Shown piece after piece: positions 27,741-36,698 of a stretch of 64,000 nucleotides of DNA; within the stretch, counting starts at the first letter, position 1, and the number at the start of each line of letters is the position of its first letter. The notes beneath the pieces were generated by a model. That model saw only the letters and a list, made by a program, of their open reading frames with translations, ran no database searches and was not told where the DNA came from. The position numbers and the translations under genes were made by a program. The stretch spans positions 62,001-126,000 of the forward strand of contig CAUJHS010000018.1 of the NCBI GenBank assembly GCA_963204915.1, read 5' to 3'. The stretch comes from Planctomycetota bacterium (GTDB lineage: Bacteria; Planctomycetota; Planctomycetia; Pirellulales; Pirellulaceae).

Positions 27741-28096
27741 AGGGGTCAACACACCAATAAATTGAAAAACGTCGCCAGGGGTTGTGAGGGCTTGCGCCAA
27801 CAATTGCCATCAGCCGCTGCGGGCTCGCTCACGGTTGCTCGTGAGAACCGCACGCTCCTGCAGGTCGGCTGATTCCCATGCCCCATGGCATGGCCGGCCG
27901 GCGAATGGCGAGCAGGGCCTCTCTTGCATCTTTGCCTTCGCCCGCCTTTTGGACAAGGGCCATTGCGATGGGGTCAGGATCGGTCTGGACACGCCGCGGC
28001 GGCTGGAGTAATGTTCCCTGCCGCTCGCAGTGATGCGGCGACCCATGCGCCAGAACCGCAGGGACGACACCTACTTGTTGCGAAGGATTGCGATCG

Positions 28097-28357
28097 ATGG
28101 CCAATAGCAATGTGAACTTCTTCACTTGGATTCGTGAAGGCGTGAAGCAGGCCGTGCTGCTGGGCGTTTCCGACGCGGTGCAAGAAATTGGCACGCCGGA
28201 AAACGAAGAGGACATGAGCCACCGATTGCTCGAAGTGATTAAGAACGACGGCAAAACTCCCGCGGCGATTGGCGCCCGAGCTTCCACGTCGGTTGGCGGA
28301 CGCAAGCGTCTGGGACGTTCGTTGAAAGAGATCGAAGAAACCGCCGAGAAGAAGTAA
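28097..28357 (+). CDS. Small conserved-looking protein of unknown function
   Basis: This 86-residue protein has ATG 28097 preceded by AAGGA at 28083-28087. The sequence starts MANSNVNFFTWIREGVKQ and has a lysine/glutamate-rich helical C-terminus (GRKRLGRSLKEIEETAEKK). No signal peptide, cysteine or enzymatic motif is present. The good ribosome-binding site and codon use support a real gene. It lies 218 bp before lgt on the same strand. Function unknown. Confidence 0.7.
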   Translation: MANSNVNFFTWIREGVKQAVLLGVSDAVQEIGTPENEEDMSHRLLEVIKNDGKTPAAIGARASTSVGGRKRLGRSLKEIEETAEKK

Positions 28358-28458
28358 TACCCCCTCGCGTCGCAGCCGTCGAACCCGTAGGTTGAAGTTC
28401 TGCGAGGAAACCTTCGTCGCCACGGCCTTCCCGTCGCCATCGCCTTCCCGGCGCCACG

Positions 28459-28510
28459 GCTGGTTCGCCAGCGGCGCCTTGGTGAAGGGAAACTTCGCTG
28501 GCAAGCCAGC
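28459..28510. repeat. Hairpin related to the 3551-3616 palindrome
   Basis: GCTGGTTCGCCAGCG (28459-28473) pairs with CGCTGGCAAGCCAGC (28496-28510) with two mismatches. Flanking CACGGCTGG and AAGCCAGCC words match the palindrome at 3551-3616, so both belong to one interspersed family. It lies upstream of lgt. Confidence 0.6.
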
Positions 28511-28575
28511 CAGCGTGTAAGACGCAAGGTGGGTTGGAATGTTTCTCCCTGGTTTTTGCTAAGTTCGCCGTCGCG

Positions 28576-30144
28576 GTGCGACAGACTCTCTTTACCATTC
28601 CGCATGAGGCGTACGGCCTGCCGGTATTCGGCTTGGGCTGGGTGCTCATCGTCTGGGCTTTGTTCGGCCTGGGCTTCATGGCGTGGTTGATCCGCAAGCA
28701 AGGCTGGAACGCGGAAACGCGCAGCTTCTTGGGTTTCGTGCTGGCCGTGGCGGCGGTCATCGCGTTCGGCCTGCCCATAATTGAACGCGCGCAAGCGGGG
28801 CCAGAGAATCAAGGCTTGCCCATTCGCGGCTACGGCGTGATGCTGCTGTTGGCCGTGGGTTCGGGAGTCGGTCTGGCGGCGTGGCGCGCCCAGCGCATGG
28901 GGGTTGACCCCGAGATCATCTACTCGCTGGCGTTCTGGATGTTCGTGTTTGGCATCCTTGGCGCCCGACTGTTTTACGTGATTGAGTACCGCGATCAATT
29001 CTTACGCTCCACGCTGCAAGATACGTTGGTCGCTGTGGTGAATGTGACGCAAGGCGGGCTGGTAGTGTACGGCTCGGTGATCGGCGGCGTGGCGGCCGGC
29101 ATGGTGTACTTGTGGCGGCGCGGCGTACCGATTTTGCCCACCGCCGATTTGATCGCGCCCAGCATGGTGCTCGGCCTGGCGATTGGCCGCGTGGGATGTT
29201 TTCTCAACGGTTGCTGCTTTGGCGGCGTGTGCGACTTGCCCTGGGCGGTGCAATTCCCCGAGCAAAGTCCGCCGTATTTTCGGCAACATCAGTTGGGGCA
29301 ATTACACGGATTCCGCATCGGGCAAGACGCATCGGGCCGACCCCAGGTCGATTTCGTAGCGGCCGATAGCCCCGCGGCGCAAGCGGGGCTGCGCGCAGGC
29401 GATCGGATTACCGCCATTCAGCTTTCGCCGGAAGCCGCATTGCAAGCGGCGGCAACTGTGCCGGAATTCGCCGGCCAGGAAGTGACCCTACAGCTTGCCT
29501 CGGGCGAAGAGCGGCGCTTAACCGTACCCGCCTGGGAAGGAGAGGGATCGAACTTGCCGTCCCGTCGGCTGGGTTTGCAAGTGATGGACTTGCCGAAGGG
29601 ACCGGCGATTGTGTCGCATTTGACGGTCGATGGCCCTGCCGAGCAGGCCGGCCTGACCATGAATGATCGGCTGGTCGCGGTCCGTTTGCCGCCGATTCCT
29701 TCCGCCGATGTCGCCCAGCAAGTGATGCAATGGGCCGGAGCGCAGGTACGCGTGGAAACGGAGCGCGGCGTACACTCATGGACGCAAGATGGCTTGCCGC
29801 ACCGCAGTTTACCCATTCACCCGACGCAGCTTTATAGCACGATTGGCGCGTTCTTGATCTTCCTGTTCTTGTGGGTGTACTACCCGTTCCGCACGCGCGA
29901 CGGCGAAGTGTTCGCCTGGATGATCACGATCTATCCGGTGGTGCGAATCTTTGAAGAGATCATTCGCATCGACGAGCCGGCGCAATTTGGCACGGGGCTG
30001 AGTATTTCGCAACTCATCAGCGTTGCGATTCTCCTTGGCGCCGCCTGCCTGTGGGCCTACATCGCCCGTCGCCCCCGCGGCAGCATCTGGCCAGAAGGCA
30101 AACGGCCTCAAGAGAAGCCCACGCAGCCGGCATTGACCCATTAA
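28576..30144 (+). CDS. lgt: Prolipoprotein diacylglyceryl transferase with embedded PDZ region
   Basis: This 522-residue membrane enzyme transfers diacylglycerol to the lipobox cysteine of prolipoproteins. GTG 28576 is preferred (VRQTLFTIPHEAYGLPVFG is the expected N-terminus); a TTG at 28534 also stays in frame. The Lgt core shows IRGYGVMLLL, ILGARLFYVIEY, QGGLVVYGSVIGG, AIGRVGCFLNGCCFGG with the conserved arginine and asparagine, and C-terminal PIHPTQLY. Between the core halves, at about residues 255-405, lie two PDZ-like stretches (ADSPAAQAGLRAGDRITAI and DGPAEQAGLTMNDRLVAV). The usual enzyme is about 270 residues, so the insert is some 160. Confidence 0.92.
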   Translation: MRQTLFTIPHEAYGLPVFGLGWVLIVWALFGLGFMAWLIRKQGWNAETRSFLGFVLAVAAVIAFGLPIIERAQAGPENQGLPIRGYGVMLLLAVGSGVGLAAWRAQRMGVDPEIIYSLAFWMFVFGILGARLFYVIEYRDQFLRSTLQDTLVAVVNVTQGGLVVYGSVIGGVAAGMVYLWRRGVPILPTADLIAPSMVLGLAIGRVGCFLNGCCFGGVCDLPWAVQFPEQSPPYFRQHQLGQLHGFRIGQDASGRPQVDFVAADSPAAQAGLRAGDRITAIQLSPEAALQAAATVPEFAGQEVTLQLASGEERRLTVPAWEGEGSNLPSRRLGLQVMDLPKGPAIVSHLTVDGPAEQAGLTMNDRLVAVRLPPIPSADVAQQVMQWAGAQVRVETERGVHSWTQDGLPHRSLPIHPTQLYSTIGAFLIFLFLWVYYPFRTRDGEVFAWMITIYPVVRIFEEIIRIDEPAQFGTGLSISQLISVAILLGAACLWAYIARRPRGSIWPEGKRPQEKPTQPALTH

Positions 30145-30184
30145 CCGCGTACGGCCGCCGAGTGCTCCGCGCCGGGATGGCCTT

Positions 30185-31660
30185 TCACGGTTCGATGGTG
30201 CAGGTGAAGCTGTCGCCCACTTTCTCGGTTAATCGTACTTGGGCGGGGCCTTCCAGGGCGGCGGCGATTTCGAAAAACTCTTGAGGAGTCGAGACGCGCT
30301 GATTCTCGATGTGGGTAATAAACAGTCGCGGGCGAAGTTTCGCCTTCCAGGCGGGAGATTCGGGCGCCACCTCGATTACGGCCACGCAGCCCTCAGGATC
30401 AATCGCGGGAATGCGTTCGTCAAACTGGGGAATCGCGGTCGCATAGTCGACCCGTACGCCGCGCCAACTGGGGTCGTCGGCATCGGCCACAATCGGCCGC
30501 GAGGCCACAATGAACTTTTTCGAGAGCCTGACTTGCGCCGTGTAAGGGTGCGGCCGGCTCGCGCCAAACGGCCGCTCGACGGCAAGTTTCATGTCGGCTG
30601 CGGCGGGCGCCTGGCTAAGTTCGCGAATCAACTCGTTCGCGTCGCGCACCGCGACATCGTTCACATGCGTAATGACGTCGCCTTCGCGCAATTCGGTTCG
30701 CGCCGCGGGAGTTCCCGACACAACCGCTTGCACGCGGGCGCCAAAGCGTCCTTGCCGTCGTTCAAACGGCGTCAAGTGCGTTGGCTCCACACCTAGGAAA
30801 CCGTAATCGGCTTTGCGGCCTTGCCGCAAGTTCTCCAACGAGCGCAAAAACGCCTCATTGGCAGGGAGGGCATAACCCGCGGCTTCTTCATAACCCGGAG
30901 GAGTGGCCAAGGCGGTGGTCAGCCCGATCATTTCTCCCTTCCAGTTCACCAAGGCGCCGCCGCTCGTGCCCTTCAGAAGTTTCACATCGGTTTGGATGAG
31001 GGTGCCGTAATGGTGCAGTGTGGGCTTGCTAGGCGCTACTTCGGGGGCCGCCGAAAGCGGTGGAGCAGGACGATGCAAGTTAGCGATGATCCCTCGGGCG
31101 GCGCTGACCTGGCCGTCTTTCGCAATGGCGTAAGGATTGCCCAACACCAGCACCAGTTGCCCCTTTTTCAGGTTCGTGGTGTCGCCAAAGGTGATGGGGG
31201 TCAGACCTTGCGCTTCAATTTCCAAAACGGCGAGATCCATCCAAGGGTCTTCGGCCTTAACACGGGCCGGATACGGCCGCCGGTCGATCCACACGTAATA
31301 CTCACATTGCGCGGGGTCATTGAGTACGTGGTAGTTCGTCAAGATCAGGCCATTCGCGCCCACGATCACGCCCGTGGCGTATTCGCTTGGAATGAAATCG
31401 GGTTCGGTCGGATCGCTGGGGAAAGTGGGCGCCAGGAGGCGGCCTTCCGCGTCGCGCACGGCGCGACCCCCTTGTTGGCCGCGGCGCACCCGCGCGATGG
31501 CGACAACCGATTTCTCGGCTCGCGCCACGGCTTGCGTCAAAACGCGTTCGACGGCGAGAACGGCGTTCACATCGTCTTCCGACACATCGTCCTGCCCCCG
31601 CAGGGGCGCCGCCAGCAAGAGCAGCGCCAAGAGCGCGGGTAACGTCGAACGGATGCGCAC
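30185..31660 (-). CDS. Trypsin-like serine protease with C-terminal PDZ domains (DegP/HtrA-like)
   Basis: This protein is 491 residues from GTG 31660, chosen because GGGAG lies 9 bases upstream and a signal peptide (RSTLPALLALLLLAAPLRGQ) then starts at once; the frame is open to 31810. The catalytic triad is H111 (TNYHVLND), D142 (WMDLAVLEI) and S233 (KGTSGGALV, with Thr replacing the usual Asn before Ser). Two PDZ-like regions follow, around residues 290-380 (EGDVITHVNDVAV) and 400-490 (KLRPRLFITHIENQRV). It should act in envelope protein quality control or signalling. It is convergent with lgt. Confidence 0.9.
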   Translation of the reverse strand: MRIRSTLPALLALLLLAAPLRGQDDVSEDDVNAVLAVERVLTQAVARAEKSVVAIARVRRGQQGGRAVRDAEGRLLAPTFPSDPTEPDFIPSEYATGVIVGANGLILTNYHVLNDPAQCEYYVWIDRRPYPARVKAEDPWMDLAVLEIEAQGLTPITFGDTTNLKKGQLVLVLGNPYAIAKDGQVSAARGIIANLHRPAPPLSAAPEVAPSKPTLHHYGTLIQTDVKLLKGTSGGALVNWKGEMIGLTTALATPPGYEEAAGYALPANEAFLRSLENLRQGRKADYGFLGVEPTHLTPFERRQGRFGARVQAVVSGTPAARTELREGDVITHVNDVAVRDANELIRELSQAPAAADMKLAVERPFGASRPHPYTAQVRLSKKFIVASRPIVADADDPSWRGVRVDYATAIPQFDERIPAIDPEGCVAVIEVAPESPAWKAKLRPRLFITHIENQRVSTPQEFFEIAAALEGPAQVRLTEKVGDSFTCTIEP

Positions 31661-31857
31661 GGCGCGAACTCCCGAGAGTCGAGGAAGGGGCGGCAAGGGG
31701 AACCTAAATGGGCGATGGGCGCAAAACATAAGCGGCTGATCCCTCCGGTTCGCGGGAGCAGCCGCCTTGTTAGCATAACCAATTTGGGAAGGACCTGCCC
31801 GCCGGTGCATTCACGGGCGGAGCGAGTGACCCGCCCTGCGGAGGCCGCGCTCCCGGA

Positions 31858-33024
31858 TTATTCTTCGCCGTCCAACGGCTCCGCTTCGCCGTCTTCGTCA
31901 TTTTCCGAAGTGGCGGCGACCGGCGGAGCGGCCATGGTGGCGGCCAGCACCTTTTGCTTAAGTTCCTCGGTCAAGGCCGGGTTCTCAATCAAATACGTGC
32001 GCGATTTTTCTTTGCCTTGCCCCAATTGAATGTCGCCGTAGCGGAACCAGGCGCCGCTGCGGGCCACAATCTTTTGAGCCACGGCCATATCCAGAATGTC
32101 GCCTTCGTAACTGATGCCGTTGGTATGCATCATATCAAATTCCGCCTGGCGGAAGGGAGGCGCCACTTTGTTTTTGACCACCTTGGCCCGCACACGTTGG
32201 CCAATCACCTCTTCGCCCTCTTTGAGCTGCGAGACGCGACGAACATCGATGCGGCATGAGCAATAGAACTTGAGGGCGCGGCCGCCGGGCGTGGTTTCCG
32301 GGCTGCCGTACATCACACCGATCTTTTCGCGAATTTGGTTGATGAACACGACGACCGTTTTGCTCTTGCTGATGGCGCCCGTCAGCTTACGCAACGACTG
32401 GCTCATCAAGCGAGCCTGAAGACCGACGTGCGAGTCGCCGATCTCGCCTTCCAATTCCGCCTTGGGCACCAAGGCCGCCACCGAATCGACGACGATAATA
32501 TCAACCGCGTTCGACTTGACGAGCATTTCCGTGATCTGCATCGCTTCTTCGCCGCTGGTCGGTTGGCTGACCAGAAGCGTATCGAGCTGCACGCCCAGCT
32601 TTCGCGCCCAGGTGGGGTCGAAGGCGTGTTCGGCGTCGATAAACGCGGCGATGCCGTCGTTCTTTTGTGCTTCGGCCACGGCATGCAAAGCGAGGGTGGT
32701 TTTACCGCTTGATTCCGGGCCGAAGATTTCAATCACACGGCCGCGCGGTAAACCTTGGCCTCCCAGCGCCACATCGAGCGCGAGGCTGCCTGTGGAAATG
32801 CCTTGAATGGGCACGACATGCTTATCGCCCAGCGGCATGATCGAGCCTTCGCCGTAGGCTTTCTCGATCTGCTGGAGAACCGTCTTCAGTTGAGGATTAT
32901 CTTTAAGCATTTCCAACTTGGCGGCGGAGTCAGACTTCTTGGCCGCCTTACCGTTGGAGGACTTGGTTTCGGTGGTTTTCGCTTCTCGTTTAGCCATACG
33001 ATTGTTGCTCGTGGCGGCGACCAT
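31858..33024 (-). CDS. recA: Recombinase RecA
   Basis: This 388-residue protein promotes homologous recombination and stimulates LexA-type repressor cleavage. Walker A is GPESSGKTT, followed by [38 protein letters not shown] in pieces, the L2 segment [27 protein letters not shown] in pieces, and a typical acidic tail. An extra 40-residue lysine-rich N-terminal extension precedes the family start. ATG 33024 or an internal ATG 27 bp later could be used. Divergent from the peroxiredoxin-kinase gene across a 350-bp spacer. Confidence 0.98.
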   Translation of the reverse strand: MVAATSNNRMAKREAKTTETKSSNGKAAKKSDSAAKLEMLKDNPQLKTVLQQIEKAYGEGSIMPLGDKHVVPIQGISTGSLALDVALGGQGLPRGRVIEIFGPESSGKTTLALHAVAEAQKNDGIAAFIDAEHAFDPTWARKLGVQLDTLLVSQPTSGEEAMQITEMLVKSNAVDIIVVDSVAALVPKAELEGEIGDSHVGLQARLMSQSLRKLTGAISKSKTVVVFINQIREKIGVMYGSPETTPGGRALKFYCSCRIDVRRVSQLKEGEEVIGQRVRAKVVKNKVAPPFRQAEFDMMHTNGISYEGDILDMAVAQKIVARSGAWFRYGDIQLGQGKEKSRTYLIENPALTEELKQKVLAATMAAPPVAATSENDEDGEAEPLDGEE

Positions 33025-33194
33025 ACGTTGCTCCTTCAGGAAGAAACAGGGGAGAATTTGAAAAAGTTGATGGCGTTTTCCTTAGCTACCCTATTCTTCG
33101 CCGAAGCGGAGACACGTCTGGTCACGGGGAAGAAGAAAAGAAAAAAAGTTTTCCTTGTGAAGAAAAGCGGACAGCGCCCTACGAAGGGCGCGAT

Positions 33195-33234
33195 GCTGAT
33201 AATATGTATACCATATCAGCCAGTCTTCGGGCAA
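33195..33234 (-). promoter_or_regulatory. Candidate recA promoter with overlapping imperfect palindrome
   Basis: On the minus strand TTGCCC (33229-33234), an 18-bp spacer and TATACA (33205-33210), preceded by TG, form an extended -10 promoter pointing to recA. The -10 is inside an imperfect palindrome, GCTGATA...TATCAGC (33195-33220), 7-bp arms 12 bp apart. A SOS-type repressor site is plausible but the motif is not a known LexA box. The rest of 33025-33376 holds no gene. Confidence 0.4.
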
Positions 33235-33376
33235 GCACGCTTCCAGCAACTGCGGTTTTTCCCCTCGCCGGGGGACAGCCGCCTGCCCGAGCATTTGCCC
33301 CAGGCGGTACAATCGAAGGGCGAGGGAAAGTAGGGAAAACTGACGGGTTCCTTGGCGCGTTTTTCTTCCTGTTTTC

Positions 33377-34864
33377 GTGGCTATGTCGCTACAAGTCGAG
33401 CGGATGAACGAGAAGCCTGCTGACGAAGTGATTTGCGCCGCCGTGGGACGTCGCTCGCCGCCGCTTGACTTGTGGTGTGTCGACGGCCCGGAACAACCGC
33501 CGCGCCACATCACGCTGGCCGACTATCACGGGCAATGGCTCGCCTTGATCTTCTACCCGCGAGACTTTTCCTTCGTCTGTCCCACGGAACTCACCGCCTT
33601 TAGCGCGCGCACGGCGGACTTTCAGAACCGGCACTGCGCCATGTTGGGCATCAGTGTCGATTCCTTGGAAATCCATCAGGAGTGGCTGGCGGCGCCGCCG
33701 GACAAAGGCGGGCTGGGGCCCCTGCAGTTTCCCCTGGCTTCGGATCCGGAGGGCCGTTTGGCTCAGGGGTTTGGCGTATGGGTCCCTGAGAAAATGGTTT
33801 GCTTGCGGGGTTTGTTTATCATCGACCCCACGGGTGTGCTGCAATACTCGGTGATTCATAACCTGAACGTGGGCCGCAGTCCGGACGAAGTGCTGCGCGT
33901 GCTCGATGCGTTGCAAACCGGCGGCTTGTGCCCCGCCAACTGGACGACGGCCGACGGCGTGATCGACCCCGAAGGAGCGCTGCAGCCCGGCAAGGTGTTG
34001 GGGCATTACCGCATTCGCAAACAACTGGGCAGCGGGGCCTTCGGGGCGGTGTTCGCCGCGTGGGATTTGCGGCTGGAGCGGCCCGTGGCCATCAAGGTGC
34101 TCAAGCGCAGCCTGGTTGAATCGCGCGAGGCGGTGTTGACCGAAGCCCGCGCCGCCGCCCGGTTGAACCATCCGAATGTTTGCACCATTTACGCAGTCGA
34201 GGAAGAAGAAGGCCTGCCCGTGATCGTGATGGAGCACATCGAAGGCCGCGCTTTGACGCAAGTGATTCGCGATGGTCTGGACGCCCCGACCGCCCTTCAC
34301 CTGGCGGCGCAAATTGCGGCAGGATTGTCGGTCGCGCACCAGAACCAGGTGGTGCATGGTGATTTCAAACCCGCCAATGTGATCGTTTCTCCCAATGGTT
34401 CGCCCAAGATTCTGGATTTCGGCTTATCGCGCTTTTTGAAAGTGCAAAAGTCGCGCGACGCCGAGGCCGAACTGGCCCAGCGAACCTTTGCTGTCCAGCG
34501 GCTGGTTGATCTTGGCCACGCCGAGGAAGCGCTGCTGGCCACGGTGGATCATCACAGCGACTCGTTGCGCGGGACGCCCGCGTATATGTCTCCAGAACAG
34601 GCCCAAGGGAGCGATCCGACGCTGGCCAGCGACGTGTTCTCCTTCGGGCTGACGCTGTACGAAATGCTGACGGGCCACGCCGCGTATGAAAACCGGGGAA
34701 TAGTGCAACACTTGCTGCGTCTGCCAACCGCCGACCTGGCCTGCGAACTGGCGCCGAAAGTGGCCCCGCCTTACCGGGAGTTGCTGGCGGCGCTGTTAGC
34801 ACGCGAGCCCGCTAGGCGCCCCAGCATGGATCAGGTCATGCGGGAGCTTGAGTTGATCGGATAA
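33377..34864 (+). CDS. Peroxiredoxin - Ser/Thr protein kinase fusion
   Basis: This single 495-residue chain, numbered from GTG 33377 (ATG 33383 and 33404 are alternatives), joins two enzymes. Residues 20-205 are an AhpC/TSA peroxiredoxin with peroxidatic C68 in FVCPTE and resolving C185 in GLCPANW, the typical 2-Cys pattern. Residues 209-495 are a Hanks-type kinase: GSGAFGAVF (218-226), VAIK with K240, the aC Glu at 256, HGDFKPAN with catalytic D329 and N334, DFG with D347, and GTPAYMSPE (399-407). The activation segment is about 60 residues, with a long insert. There is no membrane segment, so it is cytosolic. I infer peroxide-dependent control of kinase activity; this is not known to me for the family. 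Confidence 0.94.
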   Translation: MAMSLQVERMNEKPADEVICAAVGRRSPPLDLWCVDGPEQPPRHITLADYHGQWLALIFYPRDFSFVCPTELTAFSARTADFQNRHCAMLGISVDSLEIHQEWLAAPPDKGGLGPLQFPLASDPEGRLAQGFGVWVPEKMVCLRGLFIIDPTGVLQYSVIHNLNVGRSPDEVLRVLDALQTGGLCPANWTTADGVIDPEGALQPGKVLGHYRIRKQLGSGAFGAVFAAWDLRLERPVAIKVLKRSLVESREAVLTEARAAARLNHPNVCTIYAVEEEEGLPVIVMEHIEGRALTQVIRDGLDAPTALHLAAQIAAGLSVAHQNQVVHGDFKPANVIVSPNGSPKILDFGLSRFLKVQKSRDAEAELAQRTFAVQRLVDLGHAEEALLATVDHHSDSLRGTPAYMSPEQAQGSDPTLASDVFSFGLTLYEMLTGHAAYENRGIVQHLLRLPTADLACELAPKVAPPYRELLAALLAREPARRPSMDQVMRELELIG

Positions 34865-34927
34865 GATGGTCGCTGTGCGGCGACGTGCAGCCGTCGCTTT
34901 AACCCTTGACTTGCTCCGGAGGGCGCT

Positions 34928-36595
34928 ATGAGTGAGGCGTTAACGATTGTGATTGTGGGCGGCGTCGCCGGCGGAGCATCGGCCGCCACCCGCGCTCGCC
35001 GGATGAACGAGCAAGCCGAAATCATCTTGTTTGAAAAAGATGAGCATGTTTCGTTCGCCAACTGCGGGTTGCCTTACTACCTGGGGGGCGAAATCGCCGA
35101 GCGCGACAAACTCGTCGTCGCTACGCCGGAATTCCTGACGCGCCGCTTCCGGCTCGACGTGCGCACCCGGCAAGAGGTGCAAAGCATTAACCGGCAGAAC
35201 AAAACGGTGACGGTGCGCAATCACGCAAAGGGCGAAACGTATGAACAGCGCTACGACAAGTTGATTCTCTCGCCCGGCGCCTCGCCTATCACCCCGCCGA
35301 TTGACGGCGTGAAAGGCCGGAACGTGTTCACCTTGCGGAACCTGGCCGATACCGACCGCATCTTCGAGGCGATTCACGAAGTTTCACCGAAGAAGGCGGT
35401 CGTCGTGGGGTCGGGCTTCATTGGCTTGGAAATGGTCGAGCAACTGGCCGAGCGCGGCTATTCGCTCGCCTTGGTGGAATTGCTGCCGCAGGTCTTGCCG
35501 TTGCTCGATCCCGAAATGGCGCGGCCGATTGAAGACGCGCTGCGGGCGCATCACGTCGAACTGTACTTGGGCGATGGTCTGAGCCGCATCCTGTTGGACG
35601 ATCAAGGCGCGGCCCGCGCCGTGGAGTTGACCAGCGGCAAGACGGTCGAAGCGGGGCTTGTGATCCTCGGCATCGGCGTGCGGCCCAACATCCAGTTGGC
35701 GCAGGCCGCCGAGATTGCGATTGGCCCCAGCGGCGGCCTTGGCGCCAATGAGTTCATGCAAACCAATGACCCCGACATTTACGCCGTGGGAGACGCCGCC
35801 GAATACACCTACGGCCCCACGGGGAAACCGCAGCGAATCGCCCTGGCAGGCCCCGCCAATCGCTCAGGGCGACTGGTCGGCGAACACGCCGCGACAGGTC
35901 AGGCCGCGCCGATGGCTCCTGTGTTTGGCACGTCGATCGTGCGCGTGTTCGATCAAACCGCCGCCCTGACGGGTTTGACCACAAAGCTGGCCGAACGCCT
36001 TAAAACACCCCATCGCTCGGTGACGGTGATCGCCAATCATCACGCGGGTTATTACCCCGGCGCCGAGCCAATTACTCTGAAACTGCTGTACGATCCCGAT
36101 TCCGGCCGTGTACTTGGCGCACAGGCGATTGGGCGCGAAGGGGTCGATAAGCGCATCGACGTGTTAGCCACCGCCATGGCGTTCAACGCCACCGTGCGCG
36201 ATCTGACAGGTCTGGACCTGGCGTATGCGCCGCCCTTTGGCTCGGCCAAAGACATCGTGCATATCGCCGGCTTTGTGGCGTGCAATCAAAGGGATGGCAA
36301 CGAAGATTTGTTGGAGGCCGGCGCTGACCTGTCGGAAAAGCAAGTCGTCGATGTGCGCACGCCGGCCGAAGTGAAAAAAGCTCCGCTGGCCGGCGCGCCG
36401 CATGCCGTTAACATTCCTTTGGATGAACTGCGCAGTCGCTTAGAGGAGCTGGACCCCGCGGCGGCCACGGTGGTCTCGTGTGGCGTGGGCATGCGCGGTC
36501 ACGCGGCAGCACGCATTCTACGTCAGCACGGGTTTGGCGACGTGAAGAATCTTTCCGGTGGGGCGACGATGCGCAACCGAGCCATACGTGAATGA
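34928..36595 (+). CDS. CoA-disulfide reductase with C-terminal rhodanese domain
   Basis: This 555-residue flavoprotein of the CoADR-RHD type should reduce CoA disulfide, CoA persulfide or polysulfide with NAD(P)H. FAD-binding GGVAGGASAATR is at residues 11-22, active-site C46 is in SFANCGLPYYLGG, the second nucleotide site is VVVGSGFIGLE, and VGDAAEY closes the FAD site. The rhodanese domain starts near 465 and carries persulfide-forming C518 in VVSCGVGMRGH. It begins 63 bp after the peroxiredoxin-kinase gene on the same strand, and an operon is likely. Together they suggest thiol and sulfane-sulfur redox handling. Confidence 0.93.
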   Translation: MSEALTIVIVGGVAGGASAATRARRMNEQAEIILFEKDEHVSFANCGLPYYLGGEIAERDKLVVATPEFLTRRFRLDVRTRQEVQSINRQNKTVTVRNHAKGETYEQRYDKLILSPGASPITPPIDGVKGRNVFTLRNLADTDRIFEAIHEVSPKKAVVVGSGFIGLEMVEQLAERGYSLALVELLPQVLPLLDPEMARPIEDALRAHHVELYLGDGLSRILLDDQGAARAVELTSGKTVEAGLVILGIGVRPNIQLAQAAEIAIGPSGGLGANEFMQTNDPDIYAVGDAAEYTYGPTGKPQRIALAGPANRSGRLVGEHAATGQAAPMAPVFGTSIVRVFDQTAALTGLTTKLAERLKTPHRSVTVIANHHAGYYPGAEPITLKLLYDPDSGRVLGAQAIGREGVDKRIDVLATAMAFNATVRDLTGLDLAYAPPFGSAKDIVHIAGFVACNQRDGNEDLLEAGADLSEKQVVDVRTPAEVKKAPLAGAPHAVNIPLDELRSRLEELDPAAATVVSCGVGMRGHAAARILRQHGFGDVKNLSGGATMRNRAIRE

Positions 36596-36698
36596 ACGGC
36601 GTGTGGCGCCGTCCTTCGTTCTCGCCCATTGCAAAGCACGCAGCGCATTACTATTCTGCGACGGTCTGAAGTCTCGACCCAGATCGTAAGGAGCAGCA

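Noticed and set aside
33377..34864. Peroxiredoxin-kinase as two adjacent genes joined by error
   Set aside because: The frame is uninterrupted, no stop or start with a ribosome-binding site lies in the linker (residues 190-209), and both domains have intact motifs. I treat it as a true fusion.
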